Positions 8,069 to 17,020 of a DNA stretch of 64,000 bases are shown here, one piece after another. The DNA is taken from the NCBI RefSeq assembly GCF_015752045.1, contig NZ_JADOUS010000003.1:248001-312000 (forward strand). The letters run 5' to 3'. Both the position numbers and the translations under genes were made by a program. Origin of the DNA: Arthrobacter_D sp015752045. GTDB lineage: Bacteria; Actinomycetota; Actinomycetes; Actinomycetales; Micrococcaceae. The notes beneath the pieces were generated by a model. It searched no databases, was not told the DNA's origin, and saw only the letters and a list, made by a program, of their open reading frames with translations. Numbering within the stretch: position 1 is the first letter of the stretch; the number at the start of each line of letters is the position of its first letter.

Positions 8069-9793
8069 GTGACAGACATAGCGGCCGGACCCGCAGCGAC
8101 GCCCCCCGTACCCCTCGACTCCGCGGCGTCGGCCGGGCACGCCGTCCGGGCCCTCGTGGCGGGCGGCGTGAGGGACGTCGTCGTCGCTCCCGGCTCGCGC
8201 AGCGCCCCCCTCGCCTACGCTCTGTCCGAGGCGGAGGACGCCGGCCTGGTGAGGCTGCATGTGCGGATCGACGAGAGGTCCGGTGCCTTCACCGCCCTCG
8301 GGCTGGCGCTCGGCGCCCAGCGTCCGGCGGCGGTGGTGACGACGTCGGGCACGGCCGTGGGTGAGCTCCTGCCCGCGATCATGGAGGCGAACCACGCCGC
8401 GGTGCCGCTCGTCGTCGTCTCCGCCGACCGGCCCGGCGAGCTGCGGGGCACCGGGGCCAACCAGACCACGGTGCAGCCGGATCTGTTCGGCGTGCACGTG
8501 CGCGCGGGCGCGGACGTCGGAGCGGGGGAGGACCCGAGCGGTGCGATCGGGGACGCCCTGCGCGCCGCGCTCGGCCACCCCGTGGAGGGCGTGCCCACCC
8601 GGCCGGCGGGCCCCGTGCACCTGAACCTCGCCTTCCGCGACCCGCTGGTCCCCGGTGGACGCGCGGATGAGCGCGCCCAGCACATCCGACCTCCCACCGC
8701 CGACCCCGCACCACGGGAGGAGCCGCGCGCCGCCCGCCCTGCGGACCCTCGGCAGTCCGGCAGCAGGACCGTCGTCGTCGCCGGTCACGGTGCGGGGGAG
8801 CTCGCCGCGGTCTTCGCCGCGCACCTCGACCTCCCGCTGCTCGCGGAGCCGTCCTCCAACGCCCGGTTCGGCAGCAGCGCCGTCGCCCCCTACCGGCTGC
8901 TCCTGGAGCACCTCGGCTCCGCCATCACGCGCGTGGTGGTCTTCGGGCGCCCCACGCTGTCCCGCCCGGTCACCGCACTGCTGGCCCGGCCCGACGTCGA
9001 GCACGCGCTGTACCTGCCGGTGCCCGTCGCCTGGTTCGAGGAGGGTCGGCGCCCCGAGCGCATCATCGACACCCTGCCGGAGCTGCTCGAGTTCGCGGGG
9101 CGCGGCGAGGAGGCCTGGCTGCAATCCTGGCGGGCGGCCGGGGCGGCGGCGGAGGCCGCGATCCAGTCGCTGCTGGAGGACGAGCAGTCCATCACCGGGC
9201 TGCAGGTGGCCGACGCCGTCTGGGAGCACACGGACGGCAACCTGGTGCTCGGCTCCTCCAATCCGATCCGGGACGTGGACCTCGTCGCCGCGACGGACTG
9301 GCACCCCCTGGAGGTCTTCGCCAACCGCGGGCTCGCCGGGATCGACGGCACCATCTCCACCGCGTCCGGTGTGGCCCTCGCCGCGGGCATCCCCACGCGC
9401 GCCCTCCTGGGGGACCTCACGTTCCTGCACGACGTCGGGGGCCTGCTGCTCGGCAGCGGCGAACCGCAGCCCGACCTGCAGCTCGTGGTCCTCAACGACG
9501 GCGGCGGCGGGATCTTCGGCCTGCTCGAGCACGGGGCGGAGAGCACGACGGCGCGCTACGGGACCGCCGTCGAGCGACTGTTCGGGACGCCGCACACCGT
9601 GGACATCGCCGCGCTCGCCGCCGCCTACGGGCTGCGCTACGAGCGGGCGACGACGCTGGCGGAGCTGGATACGGCGATGGAGCGGCCCATCAGGGGCCGC
9701 TCCATCCTGGAGGTCCGCACGGAGCGTTCGACGCTCCGTGACCTCCACGCCCGCGTCCGCCGGGCGGTGGCGTCCGCGGTGGGTCCTGCCTAG
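8069..9793 (+). CDS. menD: SEPHCHC synthase (menaquinone, ThDP-dependent)
   Basis: 574 residues. It condenses isochorismate with 2-oxoglutarate using thiamine diphosphate. N-terminal ThDP-binding features are VVVAPGSRSAPLAYAL and the RIDERSGAF loop with the cofactor-activating Glu; the C-terminal metal/pyrophosphate motif is NDGGGGIFGLLE. The start is GTG 8069, preceded by GGAAGGA; an in-frame ATG at 8000 lies before the terminator hairpin and is rejected. Its stop shares CTAG 9790-9793 with the stop of the opposing ABC ATPase. MenF, which supplies isochorismate, lies 2.5 kb on. Confidence 0.93.
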   Translation: MTDIAAGPAATPPVPLDSAASAGHAVRALVAGGVRDVVVAPGSRSAPLAYALSEAEDAGLVRLHVRIDERSGAFTALGLALGAQRPAAVVTTSGTAVGELLPAIMEANHAAVPLVVVSADRPGELRGTGANQTTVQPDLFGVHVRAGADVGAGEDPSGAIGDALRAALGHPVEGVPTRPAGPVHLNLAFRDPLVPGGRADERAQHIRPPTADPAPREEPRAARPADPRQSGSRTVVVAGHGAGELAAVFAAHLDLPLLAEPSSNARFGSSAVAPYRLLLEHLGSAITRVVVFGRPTLSRPVTALLARPDVEHALYLPVPVAWFEEGRRPERIIDTLPELLEFAGRGEEAWLQSWRAAGAAAEAAIQSLLEDEQSITGLQVADAVWEHTDGNLVLGSSNPIRDVDLVAATDWHPLEVFANRGLAGIDGTISTASGVALAAGIPTRALLGDLTFLHDVGGLLLGSGEPQPDLQLVVLNDGGGGIFGLLEHGAESTTARYGTAVERLFGTPHTVDIAALAAAYGLRYERATTLAELDTAMERPIRGRSILEVRTERSTLRDLHARVRRAVASAVGPA

Positions 9794-10566
9794 AGCACCT
9801 TCGAGAGGAACAGCTTCGTGCGCTCGTTCTGCGGGTTCCCGAGCACGTCCTCGGGCTTGCCCTGCTCCACGACGACGCCGCCGTCCATGAAGACCACGCG
9901 GTCGCCGACCTCGCGGGCGAAGCCCATCTCGTGCGTGACCACCATCATGGTCATGCCCTCCCTGGCCAGCTGCTTCATGACCTCGAGGACGTCACCGACG
10001 AGCTCCGGGTCCAGGGCACTGGTGGGCTCGTCGAACAGCATCATGTCCGGGTCCATCGACAGGGCGCGGGCGATCGCGACGCGCTGCTGCTGGCCGCCGG
10101 AGAGCTGCGCGGGGAAGGCGTCCGCCTTCTCCGCCAGACCCACCTTCTCGAGGTTCCGGTGGGCGACCTCGATCGCCTCGGCCTTGCCGCGCTTCTTGGC
10201 ACGCTGCTGTGCGAGCGTCAGGTTCTTCAGGACGCTCAGGTGCGGGAAGAGGTTGAACTGCTGGAAGACCATGCCGATGCGCGTGCGCACGTCGTCGAGG
10301 TCCGTCTCGCCGTCCGTGATGTCGACGCCCTCCACCATGACCGTGCCGCTGGTGGGCTCCTCGAGCCGGTTGACGCAGCGGAGCAGCGTGGACTTGCCGG
10401 AGCCGGAAGGCCCGATGACGCACACCACCTCGCCGTGGTCCACGTGGAAGTCGATGCCCTTGAGCACCTCGTTGGTGCCGAAGTTCTTGCACAGCGCGCG
10501 GACCTCGATCGCGGGGACCGCCGTGGAATGCGCAGGAGCCGATGCTGGGTGGGACACCGGAATCAC
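9790..10566 (-). CDS. Polar amino-acid ABC transporter, ATP-binding subunit
   Basis: 258 residues, cytosolic ATPase of a GlnQ/HisP-type importer. Walker A GPSGSGKST (52-60), Q-loop MVFQQFNLFPH, signature LSGGQQQRVAIARAL, Walker B MLFDEPTSALD and switch His in VTHEMGFA are all present. Start GTG 10566 overlaps the permease stop by 4 nt (GTGA) and has AGAGAGG upstream. Last gene of the SBP-permease-ATPase operon. Confidence 0.9.
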   Translation of the reverse strand: MIPVSHPASAPAHSTAVPAIEVRALCKNFGTNEVLKGIDFHVDHGEVVCVIGPSGSGKSTLLRCVNRLEEPTSGTVMVEGVDITDGETDLDDVRTRIGMVFQQFNLFPHLSVLKNLTLAQQRAKKRGKAEAIEVAHRNLEKVGLAEKADAFPAQLSGGQQQRVAIARALSMDPDMMLFDEPTSALDPELVGDVLEVMKQLAREGMTMMVVTHEMGFAREVGDRVVFMDGGVVVEQGKPEDVLGNPQNERTKLFLSKVL

Positions 10567-11348
10567 CGGCCTCTCTTGTTGTGTCGTTCGAGCTTCGCGA
10601 CGAGCTGCGTCAGCGGCAGCGTGATCACCAGGTACAGCAGCGCGGCGACCACGAGCGGTGTCGCGTTGGCCTGGCTGGTGAGGGCGTCGCGCGAGAACGT
10701 GGTCAGCTCGCGGTCGCCGATGGCCATGCCCGCGATGAAGAGGAGCGACGTGTCCTTGATGAGGATGACCAGCTCGTTCGTCAGCGGGGGCGTGATGATG
10801 CGGAAGGCCTGGGGGAGGATGACGGTGACCATGGTCCACGGCCCGTTCATGCCGAGCGAGCGCGCCGCCTCGACCTGCCCCTTGGGCACGGCCTCGATGC
10901 CGGCCCGGATGGTCTCCGCGATGTAGGCGGACGAGACGATGATGAGCGCGATCAGGCCCGCACCGGCATTGCCGCCGGGTGCCCGCCACTGGAAGGCGAT
11001 GGGGATGGCGTAGGCGAACCCGAAGATGACCAGCAGCGCCGGCAGCCCGCGGAACAGTTCGATGTAGCCGGTCGCGAACCAGCGGTACGGGAGCACCGGG
11101 GAGAGTTTCATGAGCGCCAGCAGGAGGCCGAGCAGCAGCCCTCCGACGAAGGCGATGGCCGTGTACACGACCGTGTTCTTCGCCGCGATCGTGACGATCT
11201 CGGGGAAGACATCCAGGGCGACGTCGAGGTCGAAGAAGTACGCCCGGATCGTCGCCCAGTCGGCGGCGAGGAGCACGAAGACGACGACGGCGGCGAAGAC
11301 CGCGTAGAGGACGCCTTGGGTGAGGCGTCTGCGGGTTGAACGTTTCAC
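10563..11348 (-). CDS. Polar amino-acid ABC transporter, permease
   Basis: 261 residues with several membrane helices and the HisM/GlnP-type EAA loop EAARSLGMNGPWTMVTVILPQA, which contacts the ATPase. The segment TGYIELFRGLPALLVIFGF is also typical of this permease family. A single permease implies a homodimer. It follows the binding-protein gene after an 84-nt gap containing a strong hairpin. Confidence 0.9.
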   Translation of the reverse strand: MKRSTRRRLTQGVLYAVFAAVVVFVLLAADWATIRAYFFDLDVALDVFPEIVTIAAKNTVVYTAIAFVGGLLLGLLLALMKLSPVLPYRWFATGYIELFRGLPALLVIFGFAYAIPIAFQWRAPGGNAGAGLIALIIVSSAYIAETIRAGIEAVPKGQVEAARSLGMNGPWTMVTVILPQAFRIITPPLTNELVILIKDTSLLFIAGMAIGDRELTTFSRDALTSQANATPLVVAALLYLVITLPLTQLVAKLERHNKRGR

Positions 11349-11382
11349 GCGGGGGTCTACCTTCCTTCGGGAGGTGGCACCC

Positions 11383-11419
11383 GTGCGGCCCCGGAGTCGT
11401 CGGACATCCGGGGCCGCAC
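11383..11419 (-). terminator. 13-bp hairpin between binding protein and permease genes
   Basis: Arms 11383-11395 and 11407-11419 are perfect complements around an 11-nt loop. Inside an operon, such a structure usually terminates or stabilises part of the transcript so that binding protein outnumbers permease. Confidence 0.65.
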
Positions 11420-11432
11420 AGGCAGGGCTGGG

Positions 11433-12221
11433 CTACTCCGCGAAGTAGGTGTCGTAGATTTCCTGGTACTTGCCGTTGTCGCGCAGCGTGCCCAGCTGCT
11501 CGTTGACGGCGGCGACAAGCTCCTCGCTGCCGGTCTTGGCCATGATGAAGCCGTACTGCTCGTCGGTCGGCAGCTCCTCGGCGATCGTGAACGCGCCGTC
11601 CTCGGTGTGGCCGATGTTCACGGGCAGGTCCTGCAGCAGGGCGTCGACGTTCCCGGCCTGGATGGCGGCATACATCTCGGCGTCGGAGGGGAACTGGACC
11701 AGTTCCGCTTCGGGTGCGTTCTCCGCGGCGTAGGTGGCGCCGGTGGTGCCCTGCTGGACACCGACCTGCTTGCCGGCGAGATCGTCGATCGAGGCGATGT
11801 CCGAGTCGGTCGGCACGAGGATGGACTGCAGGGAGTCGTAGTACGGGTCCGAGAACGTGAGGTTCGCCTTGCGCTCCTCGGTGATGGTCACGGCGCTGGC
11901 GCCGATGTCGCACTGGCGGGCTCCGAGGACGGCGCCGCTCTGGAGGCCGTCGAAGCCGACGTCCTGCACGGAGAGCTCGAGGCCCATGCCCGAGGCGATC
12001 TCCTTCATCAGGTCCATGTCGAAGCCGGTGTACTCGCCGTTCTCCTCGAACTCGAAGGGCGGGTAGGGGATGTCCGAGCAGACGGTGAGCGAGCCCTCGG
12101 AGACGAGGTTCAGGCCGCTCGCCTCCTCGGAGGAGGCGTCGTCGGAGCCTCCGCCGCAGGCGCTCAGCGCGAGTGCGCCGGCGGCCATGGCGGCGAGCAG
12201 TGCTGATTTCTTGGAAAGCAT
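11433..12221 (-). CDS. Polar amino-acid ABC transporter, substrate-binding lipoprotein
   Basis: 262 residues. The signal peptide ends in the lipobox LSAC with Cys22, so it is lipid-anchored outside the membrane. The mature part is a family-3 solute-binding protein: CSDIPYPPFEFEENGEYTGF, then VGFDGLQSGAVLGARQCDIG and a C-terminal VNEQLGTLRDNGKYQEIY hinge region. The likely ligand is a polar or charged amino acid or opine; it cannot be narrowed. Start ATG 12221 has GAGG upstream. Confidence 0.88.
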   Translation of the reverse strand: MLSKKSALLAAMAAGALALSACGGGSDDASSEEASGLNLVSEGSLTVCSDIPYPPFEFEENGEYTGFDMDLMKEIASGMGLELSVQDVGFDGLQSGAVLGARQCDIGASAVTITEERKANLTFSDPYYDSLQSILVPTDSDIASIDDLAGKQVGVQQGTTGATYAAENAPEAELVQFPSDAEMYAAIQAGNVDALLQDLPVNIGHTEDGAFTIAEELPTDEQYGFIMAKTGSEELVAAVNEQLGTLRDNGKYQEIYDTYFAE

Positions 12222-12335
12222 GGGTACCTCACTTGGGCGGACGGGGGTGGGACGGGGAACGGTCCTGCTGATTCTAGCGTCAGGGAGAGGTGCATCACAG
12301 GCTACAGGGATTGCCTATCGGTAACCTGGGCCCGG

Positions 12336-13676
12336 TTATCGGGACAGCCCGAGGGCCTCGATCATCGGCCGGAACTTGCTCCACGTCTCCGCGAGTTCCG
12401 CCTCGGGCTGCGACCCCTCGACGATCCCACACCCGGCGTAGAGCCGCACGCGCGTGGGCGTCTCGACGACGGCGCCGCGGAGGGCGATGCCCCACTCGCC
12501 GTTGCCCCCGGCGTCGATCCAGCCCACCGGCCCGGCGTAGGGGCCGCGCTGCAGGTGCTCGAGTTCGCGGATGAGCGCCCCGGCGACCGTCGTGGGGGTG
12601 CCGCAGACCGCGGCGGTGGGATGGAGGGCCTGGACGAGGGCCAGCGACGTCGGCACGCGGCCGTCGTCGTCCACAGCCAGCTGCGCCGTGACGTCCGAGG
12701 CGAGGTGCCACACGTTGGGCAGCTGCAGCACGAACGGCTCGCTGTGGGAGGTCATGGAACTCGTGAACGGCTGGAGCGTCTCGGTGAGCGAGTCGATCGC
12801 GATCTGGTGCTCGTGCAGCTGCTTCTCGGACCCCGCGAGCACGCGGTCGGCGTAGCCGGGGTCGTCGGCGGGGGCGTTGGCCCGGTCCAGCGTCCCGGCG
12901 AGCACGCGGGCGCGGGCCGTGTTGTTCTCCACCTTGATGAGCATCTCCGGCGTCGACCCGATCAGGCCGTCCACGGCGTACGTCCAGCAGTCCTCGTACC
13001 GCACCGCCAGTTCACGCAGGACCTGCGCCGTGGCCATCGGCGTCTCGAGGTGCGCGACGACGTCCCGCGCCAGCACCAGCTTGCTCAGCTCGCCGGCCTG
13101 CACGTGCTTCACGCCCTCGGCGACCGCGCGTTCGTACTGGTCCTCGCTGAGCACGCCCGGGCCGAGGTGATCGCCCGGGCTGGGGGAGCGCCCGGGATCG
13201 GGTTCCACGAGGTAGGCGGCGAGCGCCGCTTCCGCGGCCTCCGCACTCAGCTCGGCCTCGGCGTCGTCGGTGATCAGGGTCAGCCAGGTCCGGCCCTCGC
13301 TGCAGCCCACCACCACTTCGGGGACGATCAGGCGTGACTCGTGCTGCGAGGTCTTGGAGAAGGCGAAGGAGCCGAAGGCGATCAGGCCCGTGCCGGGGAC
13401 CCCGAGATCGTCCAGCACCTCCGCGCCGGCGAGTTCGCTACGCCACCATTCCTGGGCCAGCGTGAAGCGGTCCGGGCCGGTGACGGTGAACCGGGCGGTC
13501 TCGCCGTAGGCCACGAGTCCGCCTCCACGGCGGATCCAGGTATGGACGTCGTTGCGGACCACGTGGTCGAGGAGGCCCGTCTGCGGGTCCATGTCCGCCC
13601 GTGCCACGGTGATGCTGCGGAGTCCGCGGGACTGTCCGGGCGCAGGGGGCAGCGCAGTGAGGGACGGAGTGCTCAT
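12336..13676 (-). CDS. menF: Isochorismate synthase
   Basis: 446 residues of the chorismate-binding family. It isomerises chorismate to isochorismate, the entry step to menaquinone. Recognisable blocks are GELSKLVLARD (general-base Lys region), GSTPEMLIK, HEHQIAIDSL, HPTAAVCGTP, GPYAGPVGWIDAGGNGEW and the C-terminal AGCGIVEGSQPEAELAE. A siderophore isochorismate synthase (EntC-type) would look similar, but the flanking menD and menG favour menaquinone. Transcribed divergently from menG, with a TACGCT -10-like hexamer 9 nt before the ATG. Confidence 0.9.
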   Translation of the reverse strand: MSTPSLTALPPAPGQSRGLRSITVARADMDPQTGLLDHVVRNDVHTWIRRGGGLVAYGETARFTVTGPDRFTLAQEWWRSELAGAEVLDDLGVPGTGLIAFGSFAFSKTSQHESRLIVPEVVVGCSEGRTWLTLITDDAEAELSAEAAEAALAAYLVEPDPGRSPSPGDHLGPGVLSEDQYERAVAEGVKHVQAGELSKLVLARDVVAHLETPMATAQVLRELAVRYEDCWTYAVDGLIGSTPEMLIKVENNTARARVLAGTLDRANAPADDPGYADRVLAGSEKQLHEHQIAIDSLTETLQPFTSSMTSHSEPFVLQLPNVWHLASDVTAQLAVDDDGRVPTSLALVQALHPTAAVCGTPTTVAGALIRELEHLQRGPYAGPVGWIDAGGNGEWGIALRGAVVETPTRVRLYAGCGIVEGSQPEAELAETWSKFRPMIEALGLSR

Positions 13677-13777
13677 GATGCCTCAAGCGTACTCCGCGGC
13701 GTCGGGCCGCATTCGTGCGGGTCCGTGAGGTTCGGCACGTCGGGCGGACACCGGTCCGGCGATGGGAGTTTGTTTGA

Positions 13778-13783
13778 GACAAT
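13778..13783 (+). promoter_or_regulatory. -10 hexamer GACAAT, leaderless start for menG
   Basis: GACAAT ends 6 nt before GTG 13790. The first base departs from TANNNT. Confidence 0.4.
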
Positions 13784-13789
13784 GGGCGA

Positions 13790-14554
13790 GTGAATCGTGC
13801 ATCGCTGGAGAAGCGGCCTGACGAAGTAGCAGCCATGTTCGACGACGTGGCGCCCAAGTACGACGTCGTCAACGACGTCCTGTCGATGGGGCAGACGCGC
13901 CGGTGGCGCCGCATCGTCGTGGACGCCGTCGGCGCGGAGCCGGGCCAGCGCGTCCTGGACCTCGCGGCCGGCACCGGCACCTCGAGCGAGCCGTACGCGG
14001 ACGCGGGCATCGACGTCGTCGCCTGCGATTTCTCGCTCGGCATGCTGAAGGTGGGCAAGCGACGCCGCCCGGACATCGACTTCGTGGCAGGGGACGCCAC
14101 CAACCTCCCCTTCGCGGACAACTCCTTCGACGCGTGCACCATCTCCTTCGGCCTGCGCAACGTGAACGAGCCGAAGAAGGCGCTCGCGGAGATGCTGCGG
14201 GTGACGCGGCCGGGCGGACGCCTGGTCATCGCCGAGTTCTCCCAGCCCACCGTCGCGCTCTGGCGCACCACCTACACCGAGTACCTCATGCGCGCGCTCC
14301 CCGCGATCGCCCGCAAGGTCAGCTCCAATCCCGACGCCTACGTGTACCTCGCCGAGTCCATCCGGGCCTGGCCGGACCAGGACCAGCTCGCCGCCTGGAT
14401 CGCCGACAGCGGCTGGAACGACGTCGCGTACCGGAACCTCAATGGCGGCATCGTCGCCGTGCACCGCGCCACGAAGGCCCCCGCGGCACCGGGCGAGGAA
14501 CCGCTCCTGCCCGGCCAGGTGCGGTTGAGCCGCCGGACGTCGGCGGTCGGCTAG
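13790..14554 (+). CDS. menG: Demethylmenaquinone methyltransferase
   Basis: 254-residue class I SAM methyltransferase of the UbiE/MenG family. It opens with the family's AAMFDDVAPKYDVVNDVLSMG, the SAM-binding glycine motif is VLDLAAGTGTSS, and FGLRNVNEPKKALAEMLRVTRPGG is the second UbiE signature. It performs the last ring methylation of menaquinone. The next gene begins immediately after its stop, so the two are coupled. Confidence 0.93.
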   Translation: MNRASLEKRPDEVAAMFDDVAPKYDVVNDVLSMGQTRRWRRIVVDAVGAEPGQRVLDLAAGTGTSSEPYADAGIDVVACDFSLGMLKVGKRRRPDIDFVAGDATNLPFADNSFDACTISFGLRNVNEPKKALAEMLRVTRPGGRLVIAEFSQPTVALWRTTYTEYLMRALPAIARKVSSNPDAYVYLAESIRAWPDQDQLAAWIADSGWNDVAYRNLNGGIVAVHRATKAPAAPGEEPLLPGQVRLSRRTSAVG

Positions 14555-15871
14555 ATGTCGGTCCTCATCGTCGGGGCCGGCCCCGCGGGTTCCACGGCCG
14601 CCTACTACCTCGCGAGTGCCGGGATCGAGGTGACCGTCCTCGAGAAGACCTTCTTCCCCCGGGAGAAGGTCTGCGGCGACGGCCTGACGCCCCGCGCCAC
14701 GCGGGAACTGCAGCTCCTCGGCCTGCCGCATGATGAGAGCGAGGGCTGGCGTCGCAACCGCGGGCTCCGCCTGATCGCCGGCAAGCGCACCGTCGAGGTG
14801 CCCTGGCCCGAGCTCAGCGACTTCCCCGACTACGGCCTGGTCCGCACGCGCCTCGGGTTCGACGAGGCCCTCGCCCGGCACGCCCGCTCCGCCGGCGCCA
14901 CGATCCTCGAGGGCCACTCCGTGTCCTCCGCCGTCCGGGACGAGACCGGACGCGTCACGGGCGTCACCGTGAACCTGCTCGACGCCGACGGCCGCAAGAC
15001 GGGCGAGACCCGCACCTTCACGGCCGACGTCGTCCTCGCCGCCGACGGCAACTCGACCCGGACCGCCGTCAGCCTCGGGATGCAGAAGCGCGACGACCGC
15101 CCGCTCGGCGTCGCCGTCCGCACCTACTTCACGAGCCCCCGCACGGACGACGACTGGATGGAGGGCTGGCTCGAGCTGCCGGACGCCACCGGGAAGCCTC
15201 TGCCCGGGTACGGCTGGGTGTTCGGCGTCGGCGACGGCACCTCCAACGTAGGCCTCGGCATCCTGAACTCCTCCGCCGAGTTCGGCAAGCTGGACTACAA
15301 GCAGGTGCTGCGGGACTGGACCGCCGGGATGCCCCCCGAGTGGGGGTTCACGCCGTCGAACATGGTGGGCGGGATCCGCGGCGCGGCGCTGCCCATGGGC
15401 TTCAACCGGACCCCTCACTACAGCCCGGGGCTCCTGCTCCTCGGCGACGCCGGCGGCATGGTGTCCCCGTTCAACGGCGAGGGCATCTCCTACGCGATGG
15501 AGTCCGCCCGCTACGCCGCGGAGTTCATCGAACGTGCGCAGGGCGTGGCATCGCCACTCGGCCGCGACCAGGTGATGTCCGGGTACGCGCCCTACATCCG
15601 GGAGCAGTGGGGGAGCCACTTCACGCTCGGCCGCATCTTCGCGCAGCTGATCGGTAAGCCCGCCATCCTCTCCCTGGCCCTGCGCACGGGCATGCCCGTC
15701 CCCATCCTCATGCGCTTCGTGGTGCGCATGCTCGCGAACCTGACGGATGCCGGCGGCCGGGGCTTCGAGGACCGCGTCATCCACCTGCTCGAGTCGCTCG
15801 TGCCGGCCACCTCCAACCAGCCTTCCGTGGCCGTTCACCTGCGTGCGCAAAGCGCCGCTTCACTTCGTTAG
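14555..15871 (+). CDS. Geranylgeranyl/menaquinone reductase (MenJ-like FAD enzyme)
   Basis: 438 residues. The N-terminal GxGxxG FAD site is VLIVGAGPAGSTAAYYLA, followed by the family marker FFPREKVCGDGLTPRA, and LLLGDAGGMVSPFNGEGI is the second FAD-contact motif. Relatives saturate isoprenoid double bonds; in mycobacteria MenJ reduces one unit of the menaquinone tail. Position between menG and the polyprenyl synthase strongly suggests the same job here. There is no Shine-Dalgarno, and the ATG abuts the menG stop. Confidence 0.85.
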   Translation: MSVLIVGAGPAGSTAAYYLASAGIEVTVLEKTFFPREKVCGDGLTPRATRELQLLGLPHDESEGWRRNRGLRLIAGKRTVEVPWPELSDFPDYGLVRTRLGFDEALARHARSAGATILEGHSVSSAVRDETGRVTGVTVNLLDADGRKTGETRTFTADVVLAADGNSTRTAVSLGMQKRDDRPLGVAVRTYFTSPRTDDDWMEGWLELPDATGKPLPGYGWVFGVGDGTSNVGLGILNSSAEFGKLDYKQVLRDWTAGMPPEWGFTPSNMVGGIRGAALPMGFNRTPHYSPGLLLLGDAGGMVSPFNGEGISYAMESARYAAEFIERAQGVASPLGRDQVMSGYAPYIREQWGSHFTLGRIFAQLIGKPAILSLALRTGMPVPILMRFVVRMLANLTDAGGRGFEDRVIHLLESLVPATSNQPSVAVHLRAQSAASLR

Positions 15872-15874
15872 TCT
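15869..15874 (+). promoter_or_regulatory. -10 hexamer TAGTCT, leaderless start for the polyprenyl synthase
   Basis: TAGTCT overlaps the previous gene's stop codon and ends 6 nt before GTG 15881. The gene may therefore be transcribed separately as well as by read-through. Confidence 0.5.
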
Positions 15875-15880
15875 TAGACC

Positions 15881-16969
15881 GTGACACACTCCTTCGACTC
15901 CGGGTGGACCAGCGTGGGCCTGAACAGCGCGCTGGATACGGCGGACACCCCCGGCGACGCCCTGCGCCTGCCTCCCGGCTTCGCCCTCATCGCCGAGGAT
16001 CCGGAGCTCGGACCGTCCGTCTCGTCCTGCCTGGCCGAGGTGGAGAAGCAGCTCCGCAGCGCCATCGCCAACTCGGACCCGCTGGCCGACGCGACGAGCC
16101 GCCACCTCGTGGAGGCCGGCGGCAAGCGCATCCGCCCGCTCCTGACGATCCTCGCCTCGCACCTCGGCAACCCGACCCGGGCCAAGGTGGTCCAGGCCGC
16201 CGTCGTCGTCGAACTGACCCACCTCGCCACGCTCTACCACGACGACGTCATGGACTCCGCCCCGTACCGCCGCGGAGCCCCGACCGCACACGAGGTGTGG
16301 GGCAACTCGGTCGCCATCCTCACCGGGGACCTGATCTTCGCCCGGGCGTCGATCCTCGTCTCCGAACTCGGCGGCGAGGCCCTCGGTATCCAGGCCCGCA
16401 CCTTCGAGCGGTTGTGCCTCGGCCAGCTCCACGAGACCGTGGGCCCGCGCGACGGCCAGGACGCCCTCGAGCACTACCTCTCGGTGATCGCCGACAAGAC
16501 CGGCTCGCTCGTGGCCGCGTCGGGGCAGCTCGGCGCCCTCTTCGCGGACACCCCGCGGGAGGTCATCGACATCATGGTCTCCTACGGCGAGAAGGTCGGC
16601 GTCGCGTTCCAACTGGCCGACGACGTCATCGACGTGACCGGCCGCAAGGTGAAGTCCGGCAAGGCGCCCGGGACGGATCTCCGCGAGGGCGTCCCGACCC
16701 TGCCGGTCATCCTGCTGCGCCGCGCCGCGGCCGCGGGCGACCCGTCGGCGGCCGACGTCGTCGCGCTCGTCGACAGTGACCTGTCCTCCGACGAGGCCCT
16801 CGCCGCCGCAGTCACCGCGGTGCGCGAGCACCCGCAGACGCAGGAGGCGTGGGCCGTGGCCCAGCAGTGGGCGGACGACGCCGTGGAGGCGCTCGACCCC
16901 CTCCCGGACAGCGTGGTCAAGCAGGCGCTGGCGAGCTTCGCGCAGGCCGTCGTCAGCCGGGACGTCTAG
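15881..16969 (+). CDS. Long-chain polyprenyl diphosphate synthase
   Basis: 362 residues of the trans-isoprenyl diphosphate synthase family, making the C40-C50 side chain for menaquinone. The first aspartate-rich motif is HDDVMD beginning at Asp121, and the second is LADDVID around Asp247. GGKRIRPLL and KTGSLVAASGQLGAL are also characteristic. Small residues before the first Asp motif are consistent with a long product, but chain length is not determinable by eye. It closes the menG-menJ-like operon. Confidence 0.9.
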   Translation: MTHSFDSGWTSVGLNSALDTADTPGDALRLPPGFALIAEDPELGPSVSSCLAEVEKQLRSAIANSDPLADATSRHLVEAGGKRIRPLLTILASHLGNPTRAKVVQAAVVVELTHLATLYHDDVMDSAPYRRGAPTAHEVWGNSVAILTGDLIFARASILVSELGGEALGIQARTFERLCLGQLHETVGPRDGQDALEHYLSVIADKTGSLVAASGQLGALFADTPREVIDIMVSYGEKVGVAFQLADDVIDVTGRKVKSGKAPGTDLREGVPTLPVILLRRAAAAGDPSAADVVALVDSDLSSDEALAAAVTAVREHPQTQEAWAVAQQWADDAVEALDPLPDSVVKQALASFAQAVVSRDV

Positions 16970-17020
16970 CCCGGACCGGCTGTCGTTCCCGGCTTCGCCG
17001 AATCCCGCGGCGGTTCAGCG

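Noticed and set aside
9790..11913. One very long minus-strand protein (about 700 residues) covering the ABC transporter
   Set aside because: Only its last third is the real ATPase. The upstream part runs out of frame through the permease and binding-protein genes, and the ATPase start at 10566 overlaps the permease stop in the usual coupled way.
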